DNA of 64,000 nt from Alistipes sp. GTDB lineage: Bacteria > Bacteroidota > Bacteroidia > Bacteroidales > Rikenellaceae. The notes beneath the pieces are model-generated. The model made no database searches. It worked only from the letters and a program-made list of their open reading frames with translations, and was not told where the DNA came from. The position numbers and the translations under genes are program-made. The DNA lies in NCBI GenBank assembly GCA_017937125.1, contig JAGBEH010000010.1:1-64000 (forward strand), in the 5' to 3' direction. Shown here in pieces: positions 36,454-44,540 of this stretch. The stretch's first letter is position 1, and every line of letters begins with the position of its first letter.

Positions 36454-37764
36454 ATGAAAATCGTAGTTATAGGCTCGGGATATGTCGGGCTTGTTACGGG
36501 GGCCTGCTTCGCCGAGATGGGCGTTACGGTGTGTTGCGTGGATACGAACGCCGAGAAGGTCGCGTGTCTTAAGCGCGGCGAGATACCCATTTACGAACCG
36601 GGGCTCGCGGAGATGGTCGAACGCAACTGTGCGGCGGGGCGTCTGCATTTCACGACCGAAATCGGCGAGTGCGCCGACGGTGCCGATGCGATGTTCATCG
36701 CCGTCGGGACTCCGTCGGACGAGGACGGCAGTGCCGACGTGAGCTATGTGCTCGGGGCGGCACGGTCGATAGGCCGCGTATTGAACGGCTATACGGTCGT
36801 AGTAGTTAAGTCTACGGTGCCGGTAGGAACGTCTGGACGCGTACGCGATGCCATACGCGAGGAGTTGCAGGCACGTGGGGCGGATGTGGAGTTCGATGTG
36901 GCGTCGAATCCCGAATTCCTGAAAGAGGGTTGTGCCGTACGCGACTTTATGCAACCCGACCGCGTCGTGGTGGGCGTCGAAAGCGAGCGGGCGCGCAAGG
37001 TGCTCGCCGAGCTGTACAAGCCCTTTATGATGACTGCCGACCGTCTGCTGTTCACCGATCTGGCGACTTCCGAGATGACGAAATATACGGCCAATGCTAT
37101 GCTCGCTACGCGCATATCGTTTATGAACGAGATAGCCAACCTCTGCGAACGTCTGGGGGCTAATGTCGATATGGTGCGCAAGGGTATAGGCGCCGACGTG
37201 CGCATAGGTCCCAAGTTCCTCTATGCGGGCTGCGGCTACGGCGGCTCGTGTTTCCCGAAGGACGTGCGGGCATTGATAGCTACGGCCGAGCAGAACGGCT
37301 ATACTATGGAGCTGCTGCGCTCGGTGGAGCGCGTGAACGACCGTCAGAAAACGGTGCTGTTCGACAAGCTGTGCCGCCATTTCGGCGGGGAGCCGACGGG
37401 TAAGACGGTTGCCGTGTGGGGTTTGGCGTTCAAGCCCGAGACGGACGACCTGCGCGAGGCTCCGTCGTTGGTGCTCGTTTCGCAGCTGCTCGAAGCGGGC
37501 TGCGAGGTGCGTATTTTCGACCCCGTGGCTATGGACAACGGCCGCAGGCTGTTGGGTGACAAGGTGACTTTCGCCGACGATATGTACGCGGCGGCGGCGG
37601 GAGCCGATGCGCTCGTGGTCGTTACGGAGTGGAAAGAGTTCCGCCTGCCCGACTGGAAAGCCATACGCGCCAAAATGCGCGGCAATGCAGTGATCGACGG
37701 CCGCAACATATACGACAGAACGAACATGGCGGAGGAAGGTTTCGCCTATTACAGAATAGGGTAG
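36454..37764 (+). CDS. ugd: UDP-glucose 6-dehydrogenase
   Basis: 436 residues. Oxidises UDP-glucose to UDP-glucuronate with two NAD+ in the cytoplasm. The N-terminal Rossmann motif is 'VIGSGYVGLVTGACFAEMG'. The catalytic cysteine lies in 'YGGSCFPKDVRAL' (about residue 265), and the C-terminal UDP-binding domain has 'WGLAFKPETDDLREAPS'. Length is typical. It is the first gene after the 74-bp promoter array and is followed after 3 bp by a UDP-glucuronate epimerase, so the product is probably used at once for a uronic-acid sugar nucleotide. Confidence 0.97.
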   Translation: MKIVVIGSGYVGLVTGACFAEMGVTVCCVDTNAEKVACLKRGEIPIYEPGLAEMVERNCAAGRLHFTTEIGECADGADAMFIAVGTPSDEDGSADVSYVLGAARSIGRVLNGYTVVVVKSTVPVGTSGRVRDAIREELQARGADVEFDVASNPEFLKEGCAVRDFMQPDRVVVGVESERARKVLAELYKPFMMTADRLLFTDLATSEMTKYTANAMLATRISFMNEIANLCERLGANVDMVRKGIGADVRIGPKFLYAGCGYGGSCFPKDVRALIATAEQNGYTMELLRSVERVNDRQKTVLFDKLCRHFGGEPTGKTVAVWGLAFKPETDDLREAPSLVLVSQLLEAGCEVRIFDPVAMDNGRRLLGDKVTFADDMYAAAAGADALVVVTEWKEFRLPDWKAIRAKMRGNAVIDGRNIYDRTNMAEEGFAYYRIG

Positions 37765-37767
37765 CGT

Positions 37768-38787
37768 ATGAAGGTGCTTGTTACGGGCGCTGCGGGATTT
37801 ATCGGCAGCCGATTGATGCACGCGCTGCTCGACGGCGGGGCCGAGGTCGTCGGCATTGACTCGCTGAACGACTACTACGACGTACGTCTGAAATATGCGA
37901 GGCTTGCGGCGCTCGGTATTGCGGCGGACGGATTCGTCTACGGCGAGGAGCTGCGCAGTGCGAAATATCCGTCGCTGCGGTTCCGCACACTGCGTATCGA
38001 AGACCGCGACGGAATGGAGCGGCTCTTTGCGGAGGACGGCTTCGATATCGTCGTAAACCTCGCCGCACAGGCGGGCGTGCGTTATTCGCTGGAGAACCCC
38101 TATGCGTATATAGAGAGCAATATCGCGGGCTTCGTAACCCTTTTGGAGTGCTGCCGCCGCTATCCCGTGCGGCATCTGGTCTACGCCTCGTCGAGTTCCG
38201 TCTACGGAGGCAACGAGAAGGTCCCTTTCTCCGAAGAGGACGACGTGAATATGCCCGTGTCGCTCTATGCCGCCACAAAACGGTCGGACGAGCTGATAGC
38301 CCGAACATACGCGCGGCTATATAAAATTCCGTCTACGGGTCTGCGTTTCTTCACCGTCTACGGCGAGTGGGGGCGCCCCGATATGGCGCCGATGCTCTTT
38401 ACGCGCGCGATACTCGACGGGCGGCCGCTCAAGGTCTTCAATTACGGCGATATGGCGCGCGACTTCACCTATGTGGGCGATATAGTCGAGGGTGTCGTGC
38501 GGCTTTTAGACAAGGCTCCCGACGGCGACATACCGACCGACATATTCAACATAGGCTGCGGGCACCCCGTGCAGTTGCTCGACTTTATCCGCACGTTGGA
38601 AACGGCGCTCGGCCGCAAGGCCGTGCTCGATATGCAGCCGATGCAGGCTGGCGATGTGCCCCGCACATACGCCGACACGTCGAAACTCGCCCGCAAGACG
38701 GGCTATTCTCCGCAAACCGATCTTCGGGCGGGTATAGGCCGCTTCGTCGAGTGGTATATGTCGGACGCAAATCCGCTTCGCGATTAA
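37768..38787 (+). CDS. UDP-glucuronate 4-epimerase-like SDR
   Basis: 339 residues, extended SDR fold. The NAD-binding motif is 'VTGAAGFIGSRLMHAL'. The segment 'GIDSLNDYYDVRLKYARL' is typical of UDP-glucuronate 4-epimerases (GAE/LspL type), and the catalytic 'SLYAATKRSDELIA' contains YxxxK. The sequence 'GLRFFTVYGEWGRPDMAPMLFTRAIL' is also typical. It would convert UDP-glucuronate to UDP-galacturonate. It starts 3 bp after ugd, which supplies the substrate. A related 4-epimerase activity on another UDP-sugar cannot be excluded. Confidence 0.92.
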   Translation: MKVLVTGAAGFIGSRLMHALLDGGAEVVGIDSLNDYYDVRLKYARLAALGIAADGFVYGEELRSAKYPSLRFRTLRIEDRDGMERLFAEDGFDIVVNLAAQAGVRYSLENPYAYIESNIAGFVTLLECCRRYPVRHLVYASSSSVYGGNEKVPFSEEDDVNMPVSLYAATKRSDELIARTYARLYKIPSTGLRFFTVYGEWGRPDMAPMLFTRAILDGRPLKVFNYGDMARDFTYVGDIVEGVVRLLDKAPDGDIPTDIFNIGCGHPVQLLDFIRTLETALGRKAVLDMQPMQAGDVPRTYADTSKLARKTGYSPQTDLRAGIGRFVEWYMSDANPLRD

Positions 38788-38800
38788 CAACAGAGAGATT

Positions 38801-39532
38801 ATGAATAAAACATCCGATTACGATCTGACGGTGGTCGTCCCCGTCTACAACGAGGAGGAGAATATGGCGCGCATCGAAAAGACGTTCGCCGAATGGATGC
38901 CGAGAGCGTCGCGCAAGGTGTGCGTGCTGTTCGTGAACGACGGCTCGAAAGACGGCAGCCTGCAACATATAAAGCGTATTTGCGGGAACGGCGGCGACTT
39001 CTATTACATCTCGTTCGCCCGCAATGCGGGGTTGAGCGCAGCGATAAAGGCGGGTATCGACTACACCTGCTCGCCGCTTGTGGGGTACATAGACGCCGAT
39101 TTGCAGACGACGCCCGAAGATTTCGACCTGCTGCTGCCCTATACTGACGAATATGCGCTCGTTACGGGCATCCGCGCCAACCGCAAGGATACAGTTTTCA
39201 AGCGTTTTCAGTCTCGGTTTGCGAACGGGTTCCGCCGTATGATGACACACGACGACGCTACGGATACGGGCTGTCCGCTCAAGGTGTTGCACACCGATGC
39301 CGCCAAGCGCATCCCATTCTTCAAAGGTATGCACCGCTTCCTGCCCGCGCTTATCCGCCTTCAGGAGGGCGCCGACTACAAGGAGCTGCCCGTGCGCCAC
39401 TTCCCGCGTACGGCGGGTGTGTCGAAATTCAGTATGTGGAACCGCCTGACAGGTCCGCTGGCCGACTGCTTCGCATACCGCTGGATGAAGAAGAGATACA
39501 TAAACTACGACGTTGCGGAGAACGATCTATGA
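38801..39532 (+). CDS. GT2 glycosyltransferase, DPM1/ArnC-like
   Basis: 243 residues, GT-A fold. It has 'TVVVPVYNEEENM', 'VNDGSKDGS' and the metal-binding 'YIDADLQTTPED' motif. It lacks the two C-terminal membrane helices of ArnC/GtrB proteins, so it resembles soluble dolichyl/polyprenyl-phosphate mannose synthase-like enzymes. In this operon it probably moves a uronic-acid-derived sugar from the UDP donor to a polyprenyl phosphate (inference). Its stop overlaps the next start (ATGA), coupling it to the LAB_N protein, which may provide the membrane anchor. Confidence 0.9.
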   Translation: MNKTSDYDLTVVVPVYNEEENMARIEKTFAEWMPRASRKVCVLFVNDGSKDGSLQHIKRICGNGGDFYYISFARNAGLSAAIKAGIDYTCSPLVGYIDADLQTTPEDFDLLLPYTDEYALVTGIRANRKDTVFKRFQSRFANGFRRMMTHDDATDTGCPLKVLHTDAAKRIPFFKGMHRFLPALIRLQEGADYKELPVRHFPRTAGVSKFSMWNRLTGPLADCFAYRWMKKRYINYDVAENDL

Positions 39533-40152
39533 CGGAGGCTTGGTGGATATACGGCATCGGATTTTTGGCGCAGGCATTCTTCTCGGCACGCATACTTGTG
39601 CAGTGGATACTGTCGGAACGCGCCAAAAAGGTAGTTTCGCCTACGGCCTACTGGATATGCAGTCTAGCGGGGTCGTGGCTGCTGTTCGTATACGGCTGGC
39701 TGCGCGACGATTTCGCCATAATTCTCGGTCAGTTCGTCTCTTATTACATCTATCTGTGGAACCTCGACGCCAAAGGTTTGTGGAAACCCGTGCCGTTCCT
39801 GTTTCGTGTGGCGCTGCTGGCTACGCCCGTCGCTGTTGCGGTAGCCATAGGGCATAATGCGCCCGCGTTTTTCGAAGCCTTCCTGCGGAACGACGATGTG
39901 CCGATGTGGCTGCTGCTGTTCGGTTCGGCGGGGCAGATGATATTCTCGCTGAGGTTCATATATCAATGGTACTGCTCGTCGCGTCGCGGAGAGTCCGTAT
40001 TGCCTGCGGGCTTTTGGGCGCTGTCGCTGCTGGGCTCGGGTATGATAGTGCTCTACGGCATCATCCGCCGCGACCCCGTTCTGATACTCGGCCAGTCGGT
40101 CGGCTTCATAGCATACACCCGCAACTTGTTTATCGGTAAAAAGGGAAAATGA
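39529..40152 (+). CDS. Membrane protein with two LAB_N (lipid A biosynthesis N-terminal) domains
   Basis: 207 residues from ATG 39529, overlapping the previous stop by 4 bp. There are about six membrane helices in two similar halves: 'WIYGIGFLAQAFFSARILVQWILSE...VSPTAYWICSLAGSWLLFVYGWLRDDFAIILGQ' and 'LLLFGSAGQMIFSLRFIYQWYCSS...VLPAGFWALSLLGSGMIVLYGIIRRDPVLILGQ' regions. Each half matches the short LAB_N domain named after its fusion to lipid A disaccharide synthase in some species. Function is not established; placement between a DPM1-like and an ArnT-like enzyme suggests help with a lipid-linked sugar or lipid A. Its stop overlaps the next start (ATGATGA). Confidence 0.9.
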   Translation: MTEAWWIYGIGFLAQAFFSARILVQWILSERAKKVVSPTAYWICSLAGSWLLFVYGWLRDDFAIILGQFVSYYIYLWNLDAKGLWKPVPFLFRVALLATPVAVAVAIGHNAPAFFEAFLRNDDVPMWLLLFGSAGQMIFSLRFIYQWYCSSRRGESVLPAGFWALSLLGSGMIVLYGIIRRDPVLILGQSVGFIAYTRNLFIGKKGK

Positions 40153-41714
40153 TGAAAAAAGCACTTCACTATCTGCCGCTGGCCATATTCGCGGCGCTGC
40201 TGCCCGTAATGATACTGCGCGACTTCACGCCGTCGAACGAGCTGCGCTATTTGAGTATCGCCGACGAAGCGATCGAACAGGGGAATGTCTTCGCATTCAC
40301 CAATCACGGTGAGCCGTATGCCGACAAACCGCCGTTGTATCTGTGGATAGTGATGCTCGGCAGGCTGCTGTGCGGCGGCCACGCGATGTGGTTCCTGTCG
40401 CTCTTCTCGTTCGTTCCCGCCGTCGTCATAATGATGATTATGAACCGTTGGGTACGCGAGGTAACCGATGACGAAATGAGATTTACGGCGTCGATGATGC
40501 TGATGAGCTGCGGCCTTTTTCTCGGGCTTGCCGTCGTGCTGCGTATGGATATGCTTATGTGTATGTTCATCACGCTTGCGCTGTGGCTCTTCTGGCGGAT
40601 GTACACCGGCAAGGGCGGCCGTCGTGAACGCATACTCTTCCCGATAGCCGTATTTATGGCGCTCTTTTCGAAAGGTCCCGTCGGGGTGCTCGTGCCGCTC
40701 GTCTCGACGATAGCGTTTCTCGTCGTACGCGGGAAATGGCGCGACATCGGCCGCTACTGGGGTTGGACGACATGGGGCATACTGCTTGCGGGGTGTGCGG
40801 CGTGGTTCGGTGCCGTGTGGATAGAAGGGGGCAGCGAATATCTGAACAATCTGCTCTTTCACCAGACGGTAGACAGGGCGGTGGATGCCTTCCACCATAA
40901 GGAGCCGTTCTGGTACTATCTGGTTTCGGTGTGGTATTCGCTGGCTTTGTGGTCGCCGCTGTTCTGCGTCGTATATGTAACGGCAGCCGCGCGCCGCGAG
41001 AAACTGACGGAGCTGGAGACGCTATTCGTAACCGTAATCGTTACGACGGTGGCGATGCTGTCGGCATTCAGTTCGAAGCTGGCCGTATATCTTGCGCCGA
41101 CATTCCCGTTCTTCGTCTATCTGGCAGCAATGCTTATGTCGCGTATGAAGACCAACGGCTTTATGCGCGGTGCCGTGGCGTTCGTCGCTGCGGTATATAT
41201 CGTTGTATTGCCAGTCATTGCTGTGCCTGCGTTCGGTATCGAGGGTGCGTTCGTGGGGAATGCGTGGTGCATAGTCGCCGCATCCGTAATGCTCGTTGCG
41301 GGCATCGTCGCTCTGGTGTTTATCGGTCGGCCGAATTTGAATGTTTCGATCTGTACGTTGGCGGGCGGTCTGTTCGTCGCACTGTTTTTCGGCGGCCTCG
41401 CGCTGCATTCGCTGAATGCCGAGATAGGTTACGGAGAGCTGTGCCGCACGGCACGAGAGGTCGCGGCCGAAAAGGGGTTGGACGGATATTATGTGTGGAA
41501 GGTCAGCCGCCCCGAGAATATGGATGTATATCTGGGCGAGGATGTCAGGGAACTGTCGGCAGAGGAGGTGCTGGAGGGCAGAAGCCGCGGCGGCGTGCTG
41601 ATGCTGTCGGAGCGCTGGCTGCGCAGGAATGACGATATACGCCGTTTCGTCGAGAACAACGGGCGGATTACGGTAGGCAATAATATGATAGTCGTTTTGC
41701 AGGACGGGGAATAG
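40149..41714 (+). CDS. ArnT/PMT-like integral membrane glycosyltransferase
   Basis: 521 residues, GT-C fold with about eleven to thirteen membrane helices. The first periplasmic loop carries the family acidic and aromatic motif ('NELRYLSIADEAIEQGN'), followed by 'YADKPPLYLWIVMLG', the ArnT signature region. The C-terminal 100 residues are soluble. Family enzymes use a polyprenyl-phosphate sugar on the periplasmic face to modify lipid A, other glycans or proteins. The operon partners suggest a uronic acid such as galacturonate is transferred (inference). Last gene of the unit; a hairpin follows at 41733-41770. Confidence 0.92.
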   Translation: MMKKALHYLPLAIFAALLPVMILRDFTPSNELRYLSIADEAIEQGNVFAFTNHGEPYADKPPLYLWIVMLGRLLCGGHAMWFLSLFSFVPAVVIMMIMNRWVREVTDDEMRFTASMMLMSCGLFLGLAVVLRMDMLMCMFITLALWLFWRMYTGKGGRRERILFPIAVFMALFSKGPVGVLVPLVSTIAFLVVRGKWRDIGRYWGWTTWGILLAGCAAWFGAVWIEGGSEYLNNLLFHQTVDRAVDAFHHKEPFWYYLVSVWYSLALWSPLFCVVYVTAAARREKLTELETLFVTVIVTTVAMLSAFSSKLAVYLAPTFPFFVYLAAMLMSRMKTNGFMRGAVAFVAAVYIVVLPVIAVPAFGIEGAFVGNAWCIVAASVMLVAGIVALVFIGRPNLNVSICTLAGGLFVALFFGGLALHSLNAEIGYGELCRTAREVAAEKGLDGYYVWKVSRPENMDVYLGEDVRELSAEEVLEGRSRGGVLMLSERWLRRNDDIRRFVENNGRITVGNNMIVVLQDGE

Positions 41715-41732
41715 CTTGCGGGGCGGATATGA

Positions 41733-41770
41733 CGGCGGCGGGAATGCGAGGGTGTATCATTCCCGCCGCC
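41733..41770 (+). terminator. Hairpin after the ugd operon
   Basis: GGCGGCGGGAATG pairs with CATTCCCGCCGCC around a 12-nt loop, 19 bp after the ArnT-like stop. No T run follows. Confidence 0.65.
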
Positions 41771-41804
41771 GAACTTATGTCGTCTGCGCTGCGGATTTCT
41801 CTCG

Positions 41805-41880
41805 GCAGGGGATACCCTGCGTCTGACTTTCGGCGGAACCCGCAAGGCGGCAGGGATTTGGGATAAGGTTAGTGTAAAAA
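41805..41880. repeat. Dispersed intergenic repeat, copy B
   Basis: The most diverged copy of the family seen at 5090 and 56771. Shared words include AACCCGCAAGGCGGCAGGG and a GGATAAGGTTAGTGTAAA-like end. It lies between the ArnT-like gene hairpin and the tRNA-Glu terminator. Confidence 0.55.
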
Positions 41881-41892
41881 CAGTTATAGTTG

Positions 41893-41927
41893 TCAAAAAG
41901 AAAAAGCGATTGCCGAGACAATCGCTT
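41893..41927 (-). terminator. Terminator of tRNA-Glu
   Basis: On the minus strand AAGCGATTG pairs with CAATCGCTT around a 6-nt loop and continues TTTCTTTTTG. It begins 5 bp after the tRNA. Confidence 0.9.
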
Positions 41928-41931
41928 CGAG

Positions 41932-42003
41932 TAGTGGATAGGGGATTCGAACCCCTATGTCGTGCGTGAGAGGCACGTATCCTAACCCTTAGATGAATCC
42001 ACC
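41932..42003 (-). tRNA. tRNA-Glu (anticodon CTC)
   Basis: 72-nt cloverleaf on the minus strand. The acceptor is GGTGGAT/ATCCACT with a G-U first pair and discriminator A, the D arm is ATC/GGAT-like, and the anticodon stem CGTGC/GCACG has loop CTCTCAC reading CTC. The T arm GGGGTTCGAATCCCC is normal. No encoded CCA. A TATCTTTG box lies 15 bp upstream. Confidence 0.95.
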
Positions 42004-42017
42004 ATAGTTTTGTGGTG

Positions 42018-42025
42018 CAAAGATA
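42018..42025 (-). promoter_or_regulatory. -7 box for tRNA-Glu
   Basis: TATCTTTG on the minus strand, 15 bp before the tRNA 5' end, fits TAnnTTTG. Confidence 0.6.
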
Positions 42026-42124
42026 GACAAAAAAAATCAATTACAAAATCCGCAACCGTAAAAATCGAAAAAATATTCCGAAAGCCGCTCCATTTCTTTT
42101 TCGGCGAACCGCTGCCGTCGAAAA

Positions 42125-42258
42125 CGGCAAAAAAAATCGAGGCTCCGAAGGTATTCGACCCCAAGCGAGCACCGCTTGAAAGTCTTAGCAGTCCATCGAC
42201 TGCAACCTCCGATTCCTCTACCAACCTAAAACTACTAACCTAAATGAACCTTAAAACT
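42125..42258 (-). ncRNA. Structured small RNA candidate, about 130 nt
   Basis: A near-consensus minus-strand promoter (42265-42295) would start an RNA near 42258. Its body is closed by a helix between GAGGAATCGGAGGT (42218-42205) and ACCTTCGGAGCCTC (42152-42139), with 12 of 14 positions paired. Inside are two hairpins, GCAGTC-gatg-GACTGC and AAGCG-gtgct-CGCTT. The closing helix is followed directly by GATTTTTTTT (to 42129), an intrinsic terminator. No convincing protein is encoded. The known Rfam families I can recall (SRP core, tmRNA, RNase P) do not match. Confidence 0.65.
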
Positions 42259-42264
42259 TCACTG

Positions 42265-42295
42265 CAAAGATAAGGCTAAAAATTATTCCGTGCAA
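42265..42295 (-). promoter_or_regulatory. Promoter of the 42.2-kb RNA candidate
   Basis: On the minus strand TTG (42293-42295), 20 bp, TATCTTTG (42265-42272), a full match to the -33/-7 layout. Confidence 0.8.
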
Positions 42296-42528
42296 GTATT
42301 TCGTAAAAAATTTTCATAAATTTTTGATATTTTTTATTACTGCGTCGCGTTCTTTAGATATAATCGATTGAGGAACAATTATTTGGTATGCGGATGCTGC
42401 ATGCGGGAAAAATGCGTTTTTTTTGTCGGACAGGTGCTTTTTTTCTTGAAGGTGTCGTTTTTGTGAGTAAAAATGGGGGCGGAATCCGAGAAACGACGAT
42501 TTGTGTGCGGTTGTTTCGGCTATTGTAT

Positions 42529-42536
42529 TATCTTTG
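42529..42536 (+). promoter_or_regulatory. -7 box for glf
   Basis: TATCTTTG fits TAnnTTTG, 80 bp before ATG 42616. It argues against the upstream in-frame ATG at 42388. Confidence 0.55.
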
Positions 42537-42615
42537 TAAAATAAAAACGGCATTGCGCCGACGGAGAGGAACAAGCCTGCGGAGGCGCGTCGGGTTGTGT
42601 CGTGAGGACGGCAAT

Positions 42616-43710
42616 ATGTATAGATACGATTATCTGGTTGTAGGGGCGGGGTTGTTCGGCTCCGTATTCGCGTGGCGTGCCGCACGTGCGGGCAAGCGTG
42701 TTCTGGTTATCGACAAACGGCCGCATACGGGCGGTAATGTGCGGTGCGAAAACATCGACGGCATTGAGGTGCACAAATACGGCGCCCATATATTCCATAC
42801 CTCCGACCGTGAGGTGTGGGAGTTCGTAAACCGTTTTGCCGAGTTCAACAACTACGTGAACTCGCCCGTCGCGAACTACAAGGGGAAACTCTATAACCTC
42901 CCGTTCAATATGAATACCTTCTACGCGATGTGGGGCGTGACTACGCCCGACCAGGCGCGTGCGAAGATAGATGCCCAGCGCCGCGAAGCGGGTATCGCCG
43001 AGCCGCGGAATCTCGAGGAGCAGGCCATATCGCTCGTCGGGCGCGACATCTACGAGACGCTCGTCAAGGGCTATACCGAGAAGCAGTGGGGATGCGATGC
43101 CGCGTCGCTGCCCGCGTTCATCATAAAGCGGCTGCCCGTGCGTTTCACCTTCGACAACAACTATTTCAACGACCGCTGGCAGGGTATCCCCGCAGGCGGA
43201 TACAACCGAATTATCGACGGCCTGCTTGAGGGTGTCGAGGTGCGCTGCAATGTCGATTTCTTCGCCGAGCGCGAACGTCTGCTCGACCGGTGCGAGCGCG
43301 TGGTATTCACGGGGCGCATCGACGAATATTACGGTTTCCGCTTCGGCGCTCTCGACTATCGCAGCCTGCGTTTCGAAACCGAGCGGTTGGAGACGGCTAA
43401 TTTCCAAGGTTGCGCCGTCGTCAATTACACCGAGCGCGAGGTGCCTTATACGCGTATTATAGAGCACAAGCATTTCGATTTCGGTACGCAGCCCGTGACG
43501 GTCGTAACACGCGAGTATCCCGACACGTTCGGGGAGGGTAAAGAGCCGTATTACCCCATCAACGACGAGCGCAACAATGCACTCTATGCCCGTTACCGCG
43601 AGCTGGCCGACGGCGACCGAAGGGTGATTTTCGGCGGCCGTCTGGGCGAATACCGATATTACGATATGGACAAGGTGATTGCAAGCGCACTGAAAACTGA
43701 GATACTATGA
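42616..43710 (+). CDS. glf: UDP-galactopyranose mutase
   Basis: 364-residue FAD enzyme that converts UDP-galactopyranose to UDP-galactofuranose, the donor for galactofuranose in surface glycans. The FAD-binding motif 'VVGAGLFGSVFAWRAARAGKRVLVIDKR' is followed by 'HTGGNVRCENIDGIEVHKYGAHIFHT', a UGM hallmark with the flavin-contacting His. 'KGYTEKQWG' and 'GRIDEYYGFRFGALDYRSLRFE' are also typical. Length is normal. ATG 42616 follows the -7 box. Its stop overlaps the next gene start (ATGA), so the two are co-translated. Confidence 0.97.
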   Translation: MYRYDYLVVGAGLFGSVFAWRAARAGKRVLVIDKRPHTGGNVRCENIDGIEVHKYGAHIFHTSDREVWEFVNRFAEFNNYVNSPVANYKGKLYNLPFNMNTFYAMWGVTTPDQARAKIDAQRREAGIAEPRNLEEQAISLVGRDIYETLVKGYTEKQWGCDAASLPAFIIKRLPVRFTFDNNYFNDRWQGIPAGGYNRIIDGLLEGVEVRCNVDFFAERERLLDRCERVVFTGRIDEYYGFRFGALDYRSLRFETERLETANFQGCAVVNYTEREVPYTRIIEHKHFDFGTQPVTVVTREYPDTFGEGKEPYYPINDERNNALYARYRELADGDRRVIFGGRLGEYRYYDMDKVIASALKTEIL

Positions 43711-44540
43711 GCAAGACGGTAATAATGGTTTGCGCGCACAAGCAGGACGAGTGTCTGAATCGTCCGCCCTATATGCCCGTGCAGGTGGGCAGGGCTGTCT
43801 CGGGTGTCGATCTGGGCTTTCGCACCGACGATACGGGCGACAATATCAGTGCCCGCAACCGCAATTATTGCGAATTGACGGCGCATTACTGGGCTTGGAA
43901 AAATCTGAAGGATGCCGATTACATAGGTCTCAACCACTACCGCCGTTATTTCGATTTCGGCAGCGATTTATGCAATGTGGTGACTGCGGGTACACGGGAA
44001 TTTTTCGATGCCGAACATCCCGTGCCCGACTTCGACGAGCTGTTCGGGCACTTCGACATCGTAATGCCGAAGCCGAAAGTATATGCCTACAATCTGTGGT
44101 GCGACTATGCGAAATGCCACCGTGAGGAGGACCTCGAAGTACTGCGTACGGTCGTCGCCGAGCGGCATCCCGAATATCTCGACGCTTTCGACTGGGTATT
44201 TTTCCGCAACAACAGGCTCTCGCATTTCAATATGTTCGTAATGCAGCGTGCGAAGTTCGATGCCTATTCGGAGTGGCTGTTCGACATACTTTTCGAAGTC
44301 GAACGGCGTGTGGAGATCCCGTCCGACCCCGTGCAGGCACGCATTTTCGGATATATGAGCGAGCGGCTGCTTATGGTCTACGCCCGGCATAACCGCTGGC
44401 GCATATCGTACCGCACGGTCGTAATGGTAGACGACCGCAAAAAGAAAGGCGCGGCGAGCTACCTTTTCCACTATGCGATGAACAATCTGATGTACGCTGT
44501 TACCTATCCTTTCCGTCGCCGTTCTCCTGCCAGGGGATGA
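43707..44540 (+). CDS. DUF4422-type glycan biosynthesis protein (probable glycosyltransferase)
   Basis: 277 residues. The start 'IMVCAHKQDECLNRPPYMPVQVGRA' and 'NYCELTAHYWAWKNLKDADYIGLNHYRRYF' are typical of DUF4422 proteins found in capsule and LPS clusters. They are thought to be glycosyltransferases; that is family inference. Coupled to glf by a 4-bp overlap, so transfer of galactofuranose is an attractive but unproven role. Its last 41 bp overlap the 3' end of the convergent gene at 44500. Confidence 0.88.
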   Translation: MSKTVIMVCAHKQDECLNRPPYMPVQVGRAVSGVDLGFRTDDTGDNISARNRNYCELTAHYWAWKNLKDADYIGLNHYRRYFDFGSDLCNVVTAGTREFFDAEHPVPDFDELFGHFDIVMPKPKVYAYNLWCDYAKCHREEDLEVLRTVVAERHPEYLDAFDWVFFRNNRLSHFNMFVMQRAKFDAYSEWLFDILFEVERRVEIPSDPVQARIFGYMSERLLMVYARHNRWRISYRTVVMVDDRKKKGAASYLFHYAMNNLMYAVTYPFRRRSPARG

